Shown here: one piece after another, positions 1 to 7,638 of the stretch | How positions within the stretch are numbered: position 1 is the stretch's first letter | Layout of the letters: each line of letters starts with the position of its first letter | NCBI GenBank assembly: GCA_005883295.1 | Contig: VAWV01000217.1 | Location: 1-13,681, forward strand | Origin: Actinomycetota bacterium | GTDB taxonomy: Bacteria > Actinomycetota > Thermoleophilia > Solirubrobacterales > Thermoleophilaceae | Direction of reading: 5' to 3' | Length of the DNA stretch: 13,681 nt | Program-made: the position numbers and the translations under genes | The notes under the pieces: generated by a model | What the model saw: the letters and a program-made list of their open reading frames with translations, nothing else | Told to the model about the DNA's origin: nothing | Database searches by the model: none

Positions 1-815
1 GGCTCCACGGCGGGCTCCACCGACAGCGACGCGCCGACGCTCGCCGCCACGACGCACGCGATGCCGAGGACCTCGCGCGCCGAGAGCCCCTGATCGAGCA
101 GCACGAGCCCCACCAGCGCCGCGATCGCCGGATCCAGGCTCAGCAGGATCCCGAATACTCGCGACGGCAGGCGCCGCAGCGCCTCCAGCTCGAGCGAGTA
201 CGGGATCGCCGAGCTGAGGAGGCCGACCGCCAGGCCGATGGCCAGCGGGCCGGCGGCCAGGAGCGAGGAGCCGGCCCCGGCGATGCCGACGGGCAGCAGC
301 GCAACCGTCCCGACGGCCATGGCCAGCGCCAACCCCTCGCCGCGCGGGAACGCCCGTCCCGCCCGCTGGCTCAGCACGATGTAGGCGGCCCAGCACGCGG
401 CGGCCGCGAGCGCGAACGCCACGCCGGCCAGGTTCGCATGGCCGCTCCCGGTCCGGACCAGCAGCAGGATCCCCCCGGCCGCAAGCACCACCCAGATCAC
501 GTCGAGCCGCCGCCGGGACCCGGCCACCGCCACGCTCAGCGGCCCGGCGAACTCGATCGCCACGGTGATCCCCAGCGGAATGCGGTCGATCGCCTCGTAG
601 AACGTCCAGTTCATGATCGCGAGCGCGAGCCCGAACAGCAGCGCGATCGTCAGGTCGTCGCGCTTGTGCCCGCGCAGTCGCGGCCGCCACAGAGCGACCA
701 GCACCGCCGCCCCGAAGACCATCCGCAGGAGCACCGTGCCACTCGGGCCGAGGCGATCGAAGAGCCCCTTCGCTATCCCCGCGCCGCTCTGGACCGTGAC
801 CGCGGCGGCGAGCAC
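1..815 (-). CDS. EamA/DMT-family exporter, RhtA-like (3' end cut by window)
   Basis: Inner-membrane drug/metabolite-transporter superfamily protein, closest by eye to E. coli RhtA (threonine/homoserine export). The translation is a chain of hydrophobic helices containing RhtA-like blocks: QSGAGIAKGLF near the N-terminus, IPLGITVAIEFAGPLSVAV, CWAAYIVLSQRAGRAFP, SSAIPYSLELEALRRLPSRVFG, and SLDPAIAALVGLVLL. About ten TM segments are expected for the family. The frame is still open at base 1, but the reading there (ASLSVEP) matches the extreme C-terminus of RhtA, so only a few residues are missing. The start is uncertain: the first ordinary start codon is GTG at 815, which clips the first helix slightly; a CTG at 842 would give a fuller helix. 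No clear ribosome-binding site is seen at either. It follows rpmA by about 46 bases. The family is confident; the amino-acid substrate is only inferred. Confidence 0.8.
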   Translation of the reverse strand, partial: MLAAAVTVQSGAGIAKGLFDRLGPSGTVLLRMVFGAAVLVALWRPRLRGHKRDDLTIALLFGLALAIMNWTFYEAIDRIPLGITVAIEFAGPLSVAVAGSRRRLDVIWVVLAAGGILLLVRTGSGHANLAGVAFALAAAACWAAYIVLSQRAGRAFPRGEGLALAMAVGTVALLPVGIAGAGSSLLAAGPLAIGLAVGLLSSAIPYSLELEALRRLPSRVFGILLSLDPAIAALVGLVLLDQGLSAREVLGIACVVAASVGASLSVEPAVE

Positions 816-861
816 GAGGAACGGCGCCGGGACCCGGCGCAGCCCGCTCGCCGGCGGCGCG

Positions 862-1122
862 CTAGCTTGCGTCGTCCGCCGCGACGGAGATCACGCGCCC
901 GCGGCGGCCGGTGGTGAACTCCACCCGCCCGGGGCGCGCAGCGAAGATCGTGTGGTCCCTGCCGATGCCCGTGCCGTCGCCGGCCTTGAACCGCGTGCCG
1001 CGCTGGCGCACGATGATCTCGCCGCCGGTCACTGCCTCGCCGGCGAACACCTTCACGCCCAGCCGCTTGCTCTCCGAGTCGCGGCCGTTCCGGCTCGATC
1101 CGAGCCCCTTCTTATGAGCCAT
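862..1122 (-). CDS. rpmA: 50S ribosomal protein L27
   Basis: Large-subunit ribosomal protein L27 (bL27), whose N-terminal tail reaches toward the peptidyl-transferase centre. The 86-residue protein begins MAHKKGLGSSRNGRDSESKR, the canonical L27 start, and continues with LGVKVFAGEAVTGGEIIVRQRGTRFKAG and GRDHTIFA. Length is normal for the family. There is no Firmicutes-type N-terminal extension, so no Prp-type processing is expected. The ATG lies 11 bases inside the end of rplU and has a good GAGGAGG site about 7 bases upstream within rplU, so translation is probably coupled to L21. Confidence 0.97.
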   Translation of the reverse strand: MAHKKGLGSSRNGRDSESKRLGVKVFAGEAVTGGEIIVRQRGTRFKAGDGTGIGRDHTIFAARPGRVEFTTGRRGRVISVAADDAS

Positions 1123-1477
1123 CTTCGGCCTCCTCGTCCTTCTTCTTCGCCGCCGGACGGCGGGTCAGCAGCCTGATGTCCTTGATCTCGAGCCGGGTGA
1201 GCTCCGAGCGGTGCCCGGTGCGGCGCTTGTAGCCACGCTTGGGCTTGAACTTGAGCACGTGGATCTTCTGCCCGCGCTCGTGCCCGGTCACCACGGCCTC
1301 GACCTTCACCTTGGCCAGATCCTTCGGCTCGAACACCGTCTTGGTGCCGCCGTCGGTGTAGAGCAAGGGCTCGAGCGCGACCTTCGCGCCCTCGTCCTCG
1401 CGCAGACGATCGACGACGAGCGAGTCGCCCTTCTCGACGCGGTACTGCTTGCCGCCCACTTTGACGATCGCGTACAT
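1112..1477 (-). CDS. rplU: 50S ribosomal protein L21
   Basis: Large-subunit ribosomal protein L21 (bL21), an early-assembling 23S rRNA binder. The 121-residue product starts MYAIVKVGGKQYRVEKGD and carries the L21 signature KRRTGHRSELTRLEIKDI at about residues 84-101, followed by a charged lysine/glutamate-rich tail. The ATG at 1477 is fixed by the family's invariant N-terminus, although the bases just upstream are pyrimidine-rich and show no Shine-Dalgarno sequence. A GC-rich hairpin sits in the 36-base gap between the adenylate cyclase gene and this start. Its 3' end overlaps rpmA. Confidence 0.97.
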   Translation of the reverse strand: MYAIVKVGGKQYRVEKGDSLVVDRLREDEGAKVALEPLLYTDGGTKTVFEPKDLAKVKVEAVVTGHERGQKIHVLKFKPKRGYKRRTGHRSELTRLEIKDIRLLTRRPAAKKKDEEAEDGS

Positions 1478-1488
1478 GGCAGAAAGAG

Positions 1489-1508
1489 GGCGCCCCGAGG
1501 CGGGCGCC
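1489..1508 (-). terminator. GC-rich hairpin in the rplU leader (terminator or attenuator-like)
   Basis: Perfect 7-bp stem GGCGCCC/GGGCGCC with a 6-base loop, followed on the minus strand by CTCTTTCT. It lies between the adenylate cyclase stop (1514-1516) and the rplU start (1477). The U-run is weak, so this may be a partial terminator or attenuator, or simply a leader hairpin setting the L21/L27 level apart from upstream genes. Confidence 0.4.
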
Positions 1509-1513
1509 GGGGC

Positions 1514-2635
1514 TCAGTGTAGTCCGGCCAGCTGGAAGATCTCCACCGCGCGCCCGATTCCCTTCAGCTGCCGCGGCGGCAACGACGTCCACTCGTGCCC
1601 CGACCCCGCCACGTCGACCACCTTGCGCGTGGCCACCACGGCGCCCGGATCGGCCGCGCCAGTCACCCGGCTGGCCAGGTTCACCGAGCTGCCGTACCAG
1701 TCGCCGCCGCGGTTCAGCGCCGGCCCAGCGGCGATGCCCGCCCGCATCGCCGGAAGCACGTCGTCGTCCCCCACCTCGCGCACGAGCGTCGCGGTCGCGT
1801 GGACCAGCGCCGGCACGTCGGACGAGACGAGCATCGCCGCGTCGCCGATCAGCTTGATCAGCCGCACGGGCGGCTCGGCCGCCTCAGACGCGCGCAGCTC
1901 GAGCCGCTCGGTCACCTCGCCAATCGCCTCCACCGACCTGCTCTCGCTGAGGCTGGGGAAGGAGACAAGGTCCGCGAACGAGACGCCGACCTCGCGCGAC
2001 CCGGGCAGCACGCCCTCCATGCGCTCGGTCCGCCCGATCACCTCGCGCCGCACGACCTGGCGCATGTGCAGCCGCGTGGGCGTCTCGAGCAGCGGGCCGA
2101 GCGATGGCATGAGCGCCTGGGCGAGATTCGCCAGGCGAAGACCCACGTCGCGCTCGGTGTCGCCGGCGTGCAGGAACTGCCGGACGAATGTCAGGAGGAT
2201 CGCCTCCGCGCTCTGCGCCGCCGACCGGCCGGCGATGCGGGCGAGCTCGAGCATCCGCTCCTCCGGAAGCCCGGTGTCGAGCACCTGCCTGACGGCTTTG
2301 AAGCTCTCGAGGTCCTCATCGGTGTAGAGGAGCTCATCGTCGGCGGGGTATGGGAGACCCAGAGCGAGAAGGTCGCGGCGGACAAACCCCTCACTCAGTC
2401 CCGACTGCTCCATCGCCTGGGGGAGCGTGTACTTGCACTCGCGGGTGAAGACGAGCTCGATCGGCACCATTGCCAGCCGGTCCTCCGCCACCGCCCGCTT
2501 CATGGCCTCGATCGAGACACCGGCCTCGGCGAGCTGCCGCAGCAGGTCGAGGCGCGCCTCCCGCTCGGCCGGGTCGAGGCCGTCCAGCAGCCCCTCGGCC
2601 TCGAACGCGGCCGTCTGCGGGTCAGGCTCGTCCAC
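1514..2635 (-). CDS. Class III adenylate cyclase with N-terminal regulatory domain
   Basis: Predicted soluble enzyme converting ATP to cyclic AMP. Residues about 15-205 are helical and resemble the actinobacterial adenylate cyclase regulatory domain (Rv1264/Rv2212 type): VSIEAMKRAVAEDRL, QAMEQSGLSEGFVRRDLLALGLP, YTDEDLESFK. Residues about 212-373 form the class III catalytic domain. All expected catalytic positions are present: metal-binding Asp222 (SFADLVSF) and Asp265 (KLIGDAAM), adenine-selecting Lys261 and Asp312, and Asn319 plus Arg323 in GDWYGSSVNLASR. Lys/Asp at the selectivity sites favour ATP over GTP. GTG at 2635 is chosen because it lies 4 bases after the rng stop and begins the conserved part; the longer frame upstream is only arginine-rich rng overlap. 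The product is 373 residues. Function is confident; the signal it senses is unknown, though pH control of Rv1264 is known for the family. Confidence 0.88.
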   Translation of the reverse strand: MDEPDPQTAAFEAEGLLDGLDPAEREARLDLLRQLAEAGVSIEAMKRAVAEDRLAMVPIELVFTRECKYTLPQAMEQSGLSEGFVRRDLLALGLPYPADDELLYTDEDLESFKAVRQVLDTGLPEERMLELARIAGRSAAQSAEAILLTFVRQFLHAGDTERDVGLRLANLAQALMPSLGPLLETPTRLHMRQVVRREVIGRTERMEGVLPGSREVGVSFADLVSFPSLSESRSVEAIGEVTERLELRASEAAEPPVRLIKLIGDAAMLVSSDVPALVHATATLVREVGDDDVLPAMRAGIAAGPALNRGGDWYGSSVNLASRVTGAADPGAVVATRKVVDVAGSGHEWTSLPPRQLKGIGRAVEIFQLAGLH

Positions 2636-2639
2636 CCGC

Positions 2640-4562
2640 CTACTCCGAGGTCTCGGCCTCCGCCGTCGCACGCCGCCGGCCGCGCCCGCCGCGCCGTCCC
2701 CGGCGCCGGCGCGCGGCCGCCTGGCCGTCGCCTTCCTCCGGCTCGCCCTCCTCCGCCTTGGGCGGCGGGCCTCCAACGAGCGAGGCCGTGGCCGCGGAGC
2801 GTCCCACGGACTCGATCCGGACCATGCGCTTCTCGCCGATCAGCGGGCCGGCGCCCTCGACCGAGATCACGTAACCGTCGACCTTCGCGACGGCGTCGTC
2901 CTCCTCGTACATGTGGGGCTCCTCGATCGTCACGTGCACCTCCTCGCCCTCGCGGAAGGGCAGGGCCCGCTCCTCGACCTCCGAGCGGGTGCCCTCCATC
3001 AGGACGCCGAAGTGGTCGATTGGCAGCGCCTCCGACCCCTCGAAGTGGAAGTGCCGGTCCACCTCGCGCTCGATCTCGAGCAGCGGCTGCCCTGGGCCGT
3101 TGATCAGGAGGTTCGACACGCGCGGGTGGACCTGGATCAGGAAGGCCTCGGGCTCCGGCCGCTCCACCACCAGGTCGCGGAGCTTGCGCTCCACCTCGAT
3201 CGCGACGGTCTCCTCCGACAGGACCACACCCTCGCCGCCGCAGGTGGGGCAGGCCTTGGTGAGGATCTCGCGCACCCCGTCGGTCACGTTCTGGCGCGTC
3301 ATCTCGACGAGCCCGAGTGGAGAGATCTCCATCACGTAGGTCTTGGTCCGGTCCTCGTCGAGCATCTTGCGGAGCGTCTTGAGCACCGCGTCGCGGTTGC
3401 GCGCCCGGGCCATGTCGATGAAGTCGATCACGATGATGCCCCCGATGTCCCGCAGCCTGAGCTGGCGGACAACCTCCTCGGCGGCCTCCAGGTTGGTCTT
3501 GGAGATGGTGTCCTCCAGCCGCGCGCCCTTCCCGCGGCCGGTGAACGAGCCGGAGTTGATGTCGATGACCGTCATCGCCTCGGCGTAGTCGATCATCAGA
3601 TAGCCGCCCGAGGGCAGGTCCACCCGCCGGCTGAGAGTGGACTGCACCACCGCGTCCACCCCATAGCGCTCGAACAGAGGCTCCTCGTCCTTGTAGAGCT
3701 CCACGCGCTCGACGAGCTCCGGGGCCGTCCGCGTGAAGAACGAGATGAGGCGTCCGTGCTGCTTCTCGTCGTCGACGATCGCCCGCTCGAAGTCCGCGGA
3801 GAAGATGTCGCGCACCACCCGCACGGAGAGGTCCGCCTCCTGGAAGACGAGCGCTGGCGCCGGCGACTCCTCCGCCCGCTTCTGGAGGATCTCGTGGAGC
3901 TTGTGGAGGTACTTGATCTCGCGCTCGAAGTCCTCCCGTGAGGCCCCGCGGGCCGCGGTTCGGATGATCGCCCCGCCCCCGCGCAGGTCGATCTTGCCCG
4001 CCCGGCGGCGGAGCTTGTCGCGCTCGGAGTCCTCCAGCCGCCGCGACACGCCGATGCCCTCGCCCTGCGGGACGTACACGAGGTAGCGCCCGGCGATCGA
4101 CAGCTGCATCGACAGGCGGGCGCCCTTCGTCTTGAGCGGGTCCTTGACCACCTGCGCGATGATCTCCTGGCCCGGCTTGAGCAGCTGGCCGATCCGCTGG
4201 CCCTTGCTGCCCGCGCGCCCGCGGCGCGCGATCTCCACGCCCGGTATGACGATGTCGTCGACGTGCAGGAAGCCGTTCTTCTCGATGCCGATGTCGACGA
4301 ACGCGGCCTCGAGGCCGGGCAGGACGTTGTCCACCCTGCCCTTGTAGATGTTTCCGACTATCGAGCGGCTCCAGCGCCGCTCTATGTAGAGCTCTCCGAC
4401 GCGCCAGCCCTGTGGCACGGCGCCCTTTCGGGAGCCCCTTCCGCGGCCTTGTCGGCCGCTTTTGGCTGCGCCGTTCCCCTTAGCGGAAGGCTGTCCCTCC
4501 GCCTCGAGGATGGCGACTCTTGTTTCGCCACGGTCGACCGTGACGAGCACTTGCTTTCTCAA
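2640..4562 (-). CDS. rng: Ribonuclease E/G family endoribonuclease with TRAM-like C-terminal domain
   Basis: Endoribonuclease acting in rRNA maturation and mRNA decay. The 640-residue protein has a first strand (1-22), then a basic low-complexity stretch (about 24-50) not usual at this place, then the S1-containing region (GNIYKGRVDNVLPGLEAAFVDIG, 70-92). The catalytic core has metal-binding Asp334 in TVIDINSGS and Asp380 in IIVIDFIDM. The Zn-link CPTCGG is at 438-443. Residues about 536-597 (GEEVHVTIEEP...AVAKVDGYVISVEGAG...VRIESVGRSAATASLVG) read like a TRAM RNA-binding domain, and an arginine-rich tail follows. The start is TTG at 4562, supported by an AGAGGA site in the 9-base gap after the rodA stop. 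Symbol rng rather than rne is a judgement on length, since no long disordered scaffold is seen. Confidence 0.93.
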   Translation of the reverse strand: MRKQVLVTVDRGETRVAILEAEGQPSAKGNGAAKSGRQGRGRGSRKGAVPQGWRVGELYIERRWSRSIVGNIYKGRVDNVLPGLEAAFVDIGIEKNGFLHVDDIVIPGVEIARRGRAGSKGQRIGQLLKPGQEIIAQVVKDPLKTKGARLSMQLSIAGRYLVYVPQGEGIGVSRRLEDSERDKLRRRAGKIDLRGGGAIIRTAARGASREDFEREIKYLHKLHEILQKRAEESPAPALVFQEADLSVRVVRDIFSADFERAIVDDEKQHGRLISFFTRTAPELVERVELYKDEEPLFERYGVDAVVQSTLSRRVDLPSGGYLMIDYAEAMTVIDINSGSFTGRGKGARLEDTISKTNLEAAEEVVRQLRLRDIGGIIVIDFIDMARARNRDAVLKTLRKMLDEDRTKTYVMEISPLGLVEMTRQNVTDGVREILTKACPTCGGEGVVLSEETVAIEVERKLRDLVVERPEPEAFLIQVHPRVSNLLINGPGQPLLEIEREVDRHFHFEGSEALPIDHFGVLMEGTRSEVEERALPFREGEEVHVTIEEPHMYEEDDAVAKVDGYVISVEGAGPLIGEKRMVRIESVGRSAATASLVGGPPPKAEEGEPEEGDGQAAARRRRGRRGGRGRRRATAEAETSE

Positions 4563-4571
4563 AAGTTCCTC

Positions 4572-5725
4572 TCATGTGACTAGCTCGCGGCGCTTGGCTA
4601 GAGCCGATAGGCGTGCCTGCACGTGGATCGACTGCAGGAGGCCGACCGCGAGGAAGGTGACGATTACGGAGGAGCCCCCGTAGCTCAGAAGGGGAAGTGG
4701 GACTCCTGTGATGGGCATGATCCCGATGGTCATTCCCACGTTGACGAAGATCTGGAACATGAGCATGGCGGCCACGCCGCCCGCTATCAGCGCTCCGTAG
4801 AGGTTCTTCGCCATGGTGAGTATTCGTAGCGCCCTCCAGATTAGAAGGGCGTAGAGCGACAGGACCAGCGCCGCCCCCATGAAACCGAACTCCTCCCCCA
4901 CCACGCTGAACACGAAGTCAGTGTGGTGCTCGGGCAGGAAGTCGAGCTTGGTCTGGGTCGCGTGCTCGGGTCCGCGCCCCGTCTTCTGACCCGAGCCGAT
5001 GGCCACCTGCGACTGCCTGAGCTGATACCCCTGCTTGCGCGGGTTGTCGGTCGGATTGACGAACGCCGTGAGGCGATCGACCTGATACGGCTTGAGCAGG
5101 TGCACGCCGGCCGCCGGCGCCCCCACCAGCACGCCCACGACGATGGTCACCGTGATCGTGCCGATGGCCAGGAAGTGGGTCCACTTCGTGCCCGCGATGA
5201 ACAGGATGCAGCACGCGATGGCGATGTAGACCATCCCCGATCCGAGGTCGGGCTGCAGCACCACCAGCATCGCCGGCAGGATGGCCAGCAGCAGGATGCG
5301 GGAGGTCGTCTCCTTCTCCGACAGCCGCCGCATCCGGTCGATCATGAACGCCGCCAGGCCGACGATGAGCAGGACCTTGCCGAGCTCCGACGACTGCAGC
5401 TTGAAGAACGGCAGGTCGATCCGATCAGGGCGATCGTGGCGCCGTAGATCCCGAGCTTCCACTCCCGCAGGCGCGAGTAGTCGAGGCGGGCCATAAAGAA
5501 CATCAGCACGAGCCCGACCGCGCCGTACGCGATCTGCCGCGTGAGGTAGTAGTGGGGGTTGCCGGCGATGTCGCCGCTCGTGGCCGTGCCGATCACGTAC
5601 GACCCGAACCCGATCAGTCCGAGCGTCGCGATCAGGAGCAGCGGGTCGAGCTGCAGCCACGGCCGCAGGCGCGGGCGCGCCGCCTCCTCGAATCCCTTGA
5701 CCTGCTCTCCGAGCGAGGCACTCAT
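4572..5725 (-). pseudogene. rodA: RodA glycosyltransferase with internal deletion and frameshift
   Basis: RodA is the SEDS peptidoglycan glycosyltransferase of the elongasome, partner of PBP2. The N-terminal part (ATG at 5725, residues 1-100, through EWKLGIYGATIAL) and the remaining about 282 residues (from IDLPFFKLQSSELGK to the stop at 4572) lie in different frames. The break is at about 5418-5428. Compared from memory with E. coli RodA, about 16 residues, including the GA-x-RW stretch before the Q-[PS]-SE motif, are missing there. A net loss of about 46 or 49 bases explains both the gap and the frame. GATCG occurs three times around the break. Outside it, key motifs are intact: SSE, NPTDNPRKQGYQLRQSQVAIGSG, LPEHHTDFVFSVVGEEFG, ITGVPLPLLSYGGSS. 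So this is a recent lesion or an assembly error. An intact protein would be near 398 residues. It sits between pbp2 and rng. Confidence 0.85.
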
Positions 5726-5758
5726 GCCTGGAAACTAGTCGAGACCGGGGTCATAGTC

Positions 5759-7636
5759 CTAGCCGAACGGGTTGACCCCGGCGGTCGACCCACGCGTCGG
5801 GCCCGTGTCCTTCATCCCGAACAGGACCGACATGATCCTGCGCACCGCCGGCGCGGCGGTCTCCACGCCGAAGCCGCCGTGCTCGAGCGTGGCGACCACG
5901 ACGTAGCGCGGGTTCGGATACGGCGCGAGGCCGACGTACCAGGACTGGTCCGCCCGGCCGGCACCCTTCTGCGCGGTTCCCGTCTTGCCCGCCACAGGGA
6001 TCTTGAAGTTCCCGAAGACCGGATAGGACGTGCCGCCCGGCTGGCTGGCGGCGGCGCGTAACCCGTCGAGGATCGCCTGCCGGTCGGTGGGGTTGACGTC
6101 GAGCTTGCGCCGCGGCGGCGCGCGGAACTCCTGGATCACGCGGCCCAGCGAGTCCTCCACCCGCTCGCCGAGGTGCGGCTTGACGACGTAGCCGCCGTTG
6201 GCGATCGTGGCGTAGGCCACCGCCAGCTGCAGCGGGTCGACCTGCACGTCGCCCTGGCCCACGGCCAGGTTGATGTTGTCGCCCACTGACCAGGGTCGGT
6301 CGGTGAGGTGCTTCTTGAACAGCCGGTTGCGCCACTCCGGGCTCGGGATCAGGCCCGCGCTCTCGCCGGGAAGGTCGATGCCGGTCGGGTGCCCCAGCCC
6401 GAGGCGGTGTGCCCAGCGCTGGATCAGGTGGCCGTCGCCCGCGCCATTGGCGTCGAGGCCCAGCCGGTAGAAGAACACGTCGCTCGACACCTGCAGCGCC
6501 CGGCGCAGCGCGAGCGCGCCGTTGGTGGCGTGCCCGGCGTTCCAGAACGTGATGCCCCCGACGTGCAGGCTGCCGCCGTCGAAGAGCACGGTGTCCGGCG
6601 TGATCAGTCCGCCCTCGAGCGCCGCCGTCGCCGTGATCAGCTTGAACGTGGAGCCGGTGGGATAGAGGCCCTGCGTGGCGCGGTCGGTGAGCGGGGCTCC
6701 GTTGGCCGGGTTGGACAGCCGCTTGAAGTCGCGCTCCCTGATCGTCTTGGCGAAGATGTTCGGGTCGAACGACGGGTTGCTGCCGAGCGCCCGCACCTCG
6801 CCCGTCTGCACGTCCATGACCACGAAGGCGCCCTGGTCTCCCGAGATCGCCTGCTGGCCCGCCTTCTGCACGTCGAAGTCCACGCTCAGGCGCAGCTGGC
6901 GGCCCGACTTGGGCACGCGCTCGGCCAGCTGTGCGCGCGCGTTGCCGAGCGCGTCGACCGACACCCGCCGCGCGCCGTCCTTGCCGCGCAGGTAGCGGTC
7001 GTAGGAGTACTCGATCCCCGACTGTCCCACGCGGTCGCCCATCTTCACCCCGCGGTAACGCCTCCGCTTGAGCTCCGGGGCGGTGACCTCGCCGACGGTC
7101 CCGAACAGGTGGGCGCCGATCTGGTGGTACGGATACTTGCGGAAGGCCAGCTGCTCGACGTCGACGGCTGGGAAGCGGTTCTGGTTCTCGAGGATGTACG
7201 AGTACGTGGCCGGCGGCACGTCGCTCTTCACGATCGCCGGCGAGAACGGGATCGCGGCGAACTGCTTGTTCACCGTGTGGCGGATGTCCTTGGCCTTCAT
7301 CTGGAGGAGCGGGGCGAGGCGGGCGTAGACCTTCATCTGCTTCGCCGGGCTCTTCGGCAGCTTGTCCGGGCTTACCGTGACCGCCAGGCCGTAGCGGTTG
7401 TCCACCAGTACCCGCCCGTTGCGGTCCACGATCCGGCCGCGCGGCGCCTGGATCGTGATCTCGCGCACCCGGTTGTTGTTCGCCTCGGCCTTGTACTTGT
7501 CGCCGGAGAGCACCTGGAGGTACCAGAGGCGGAAGAAGACGACGCCGAACATGACGAGCGCGACGCCGCCGATGATCGCCACCCGCAGCGCGAGCTGGGG
7601 CGTGATCGCGGGCCTGGTCTCGCGGTCGAGGTACAT
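5759..7636 (-). CDS. mrdA: Penicillin-binding protein 2 (elongasome transpeptidase)
   Basis: Class B penicillin-binding protein that crosslinks lateral-wall peptidoglycan with RodA. The 625-residue product has a short cytoplasmic tail, one TM anchor (about 18-40) and the dimerisation region starting APRGRIVDRNGRVLVDN. The transpeptidase domain has active-site Ser329 in STFK, the second motif SSD at 384-386 (Asp rather than Asn, as I recall for PBP2 proteins), and KTGT at 551-554. ATG at 7636 gives a normal N-terminus (MYLDRETRPAI). No Shine-Dalgarno sequence is visible, because the terminal inverted repeat of the upstream palindromic element ends 2 bases before the start codon. A 33-base gap separates its stop from rodA. 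Confidence 0.95.
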   Translation of the reverse strand: MYLDRETRPAITPQLALRVAIIGGVALVMFGVVFFRLWYLQVLSGDKYKAEANNNRVREITIQAPRGRIVDRNGRVLVDNRYGLAVTVSPDKLPKSPAKQMKVYARLAPLLQMKAKDIRHTVNKQFAAIPFSPAIVKSDVPPATYSYILENQNRFPAVDVEQLAFRKYPYHQIGAHLFGTVGEVTAPELKRRRYRGVKMGDRVGQSGIEYSYDRYLRGKDGARRVSVDALGNARAQLAERVPKSGRQLRLSVDFDVQKAGQQAISGDQGAFVVMDVQTGEVRALGSNPSFDPNIFAKTIRERDFKRLSNPANGAPLTDRATQGLYPTGSTFKLITATAALEGGLITPDTVLFDGGSLHVGGITFWNAGHATNGALALRRALQVSSDVFFYRLGLDANGAGDGHLIQRWAHRLGLGHPTGIDLPGESAGLIPSPEWRNRLFKKHLTDRPWSVGDNINLAVGQGDVQVDPLQLAVAYATIANGGYVVKPHLGERVEDSLGRVIQEFRAPPRRKLDVNPTDRQAILDGLRAAASQPGGTSYPVFGNFKIPVAGKTGTAQKGAGRADQSWYVGLAPYPNPRYVVVATLEHGGFGVETAAPAVRRIMSVLFGMKDTGPTRGSTAGVNPFG

Positions 7637-7638
7637 CA

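Noticed and set aside
2636..2776. An upstream start at 2776 for the adenylate cyclase
   Set aside because: That part is an Arg-rich out-of-frame reading of the rng tail; the GTG at 2635 right after the rng stop starts the conserved protein.
1595..3941. Long open plus-strand frames (about 500 codons) opposite the cyclase and rng genes
   Set aside because: They mirror real minus-strand genes in very GC-rich DNA, are rich in Arg/Pro/His/Leu runs, and show no family motif.
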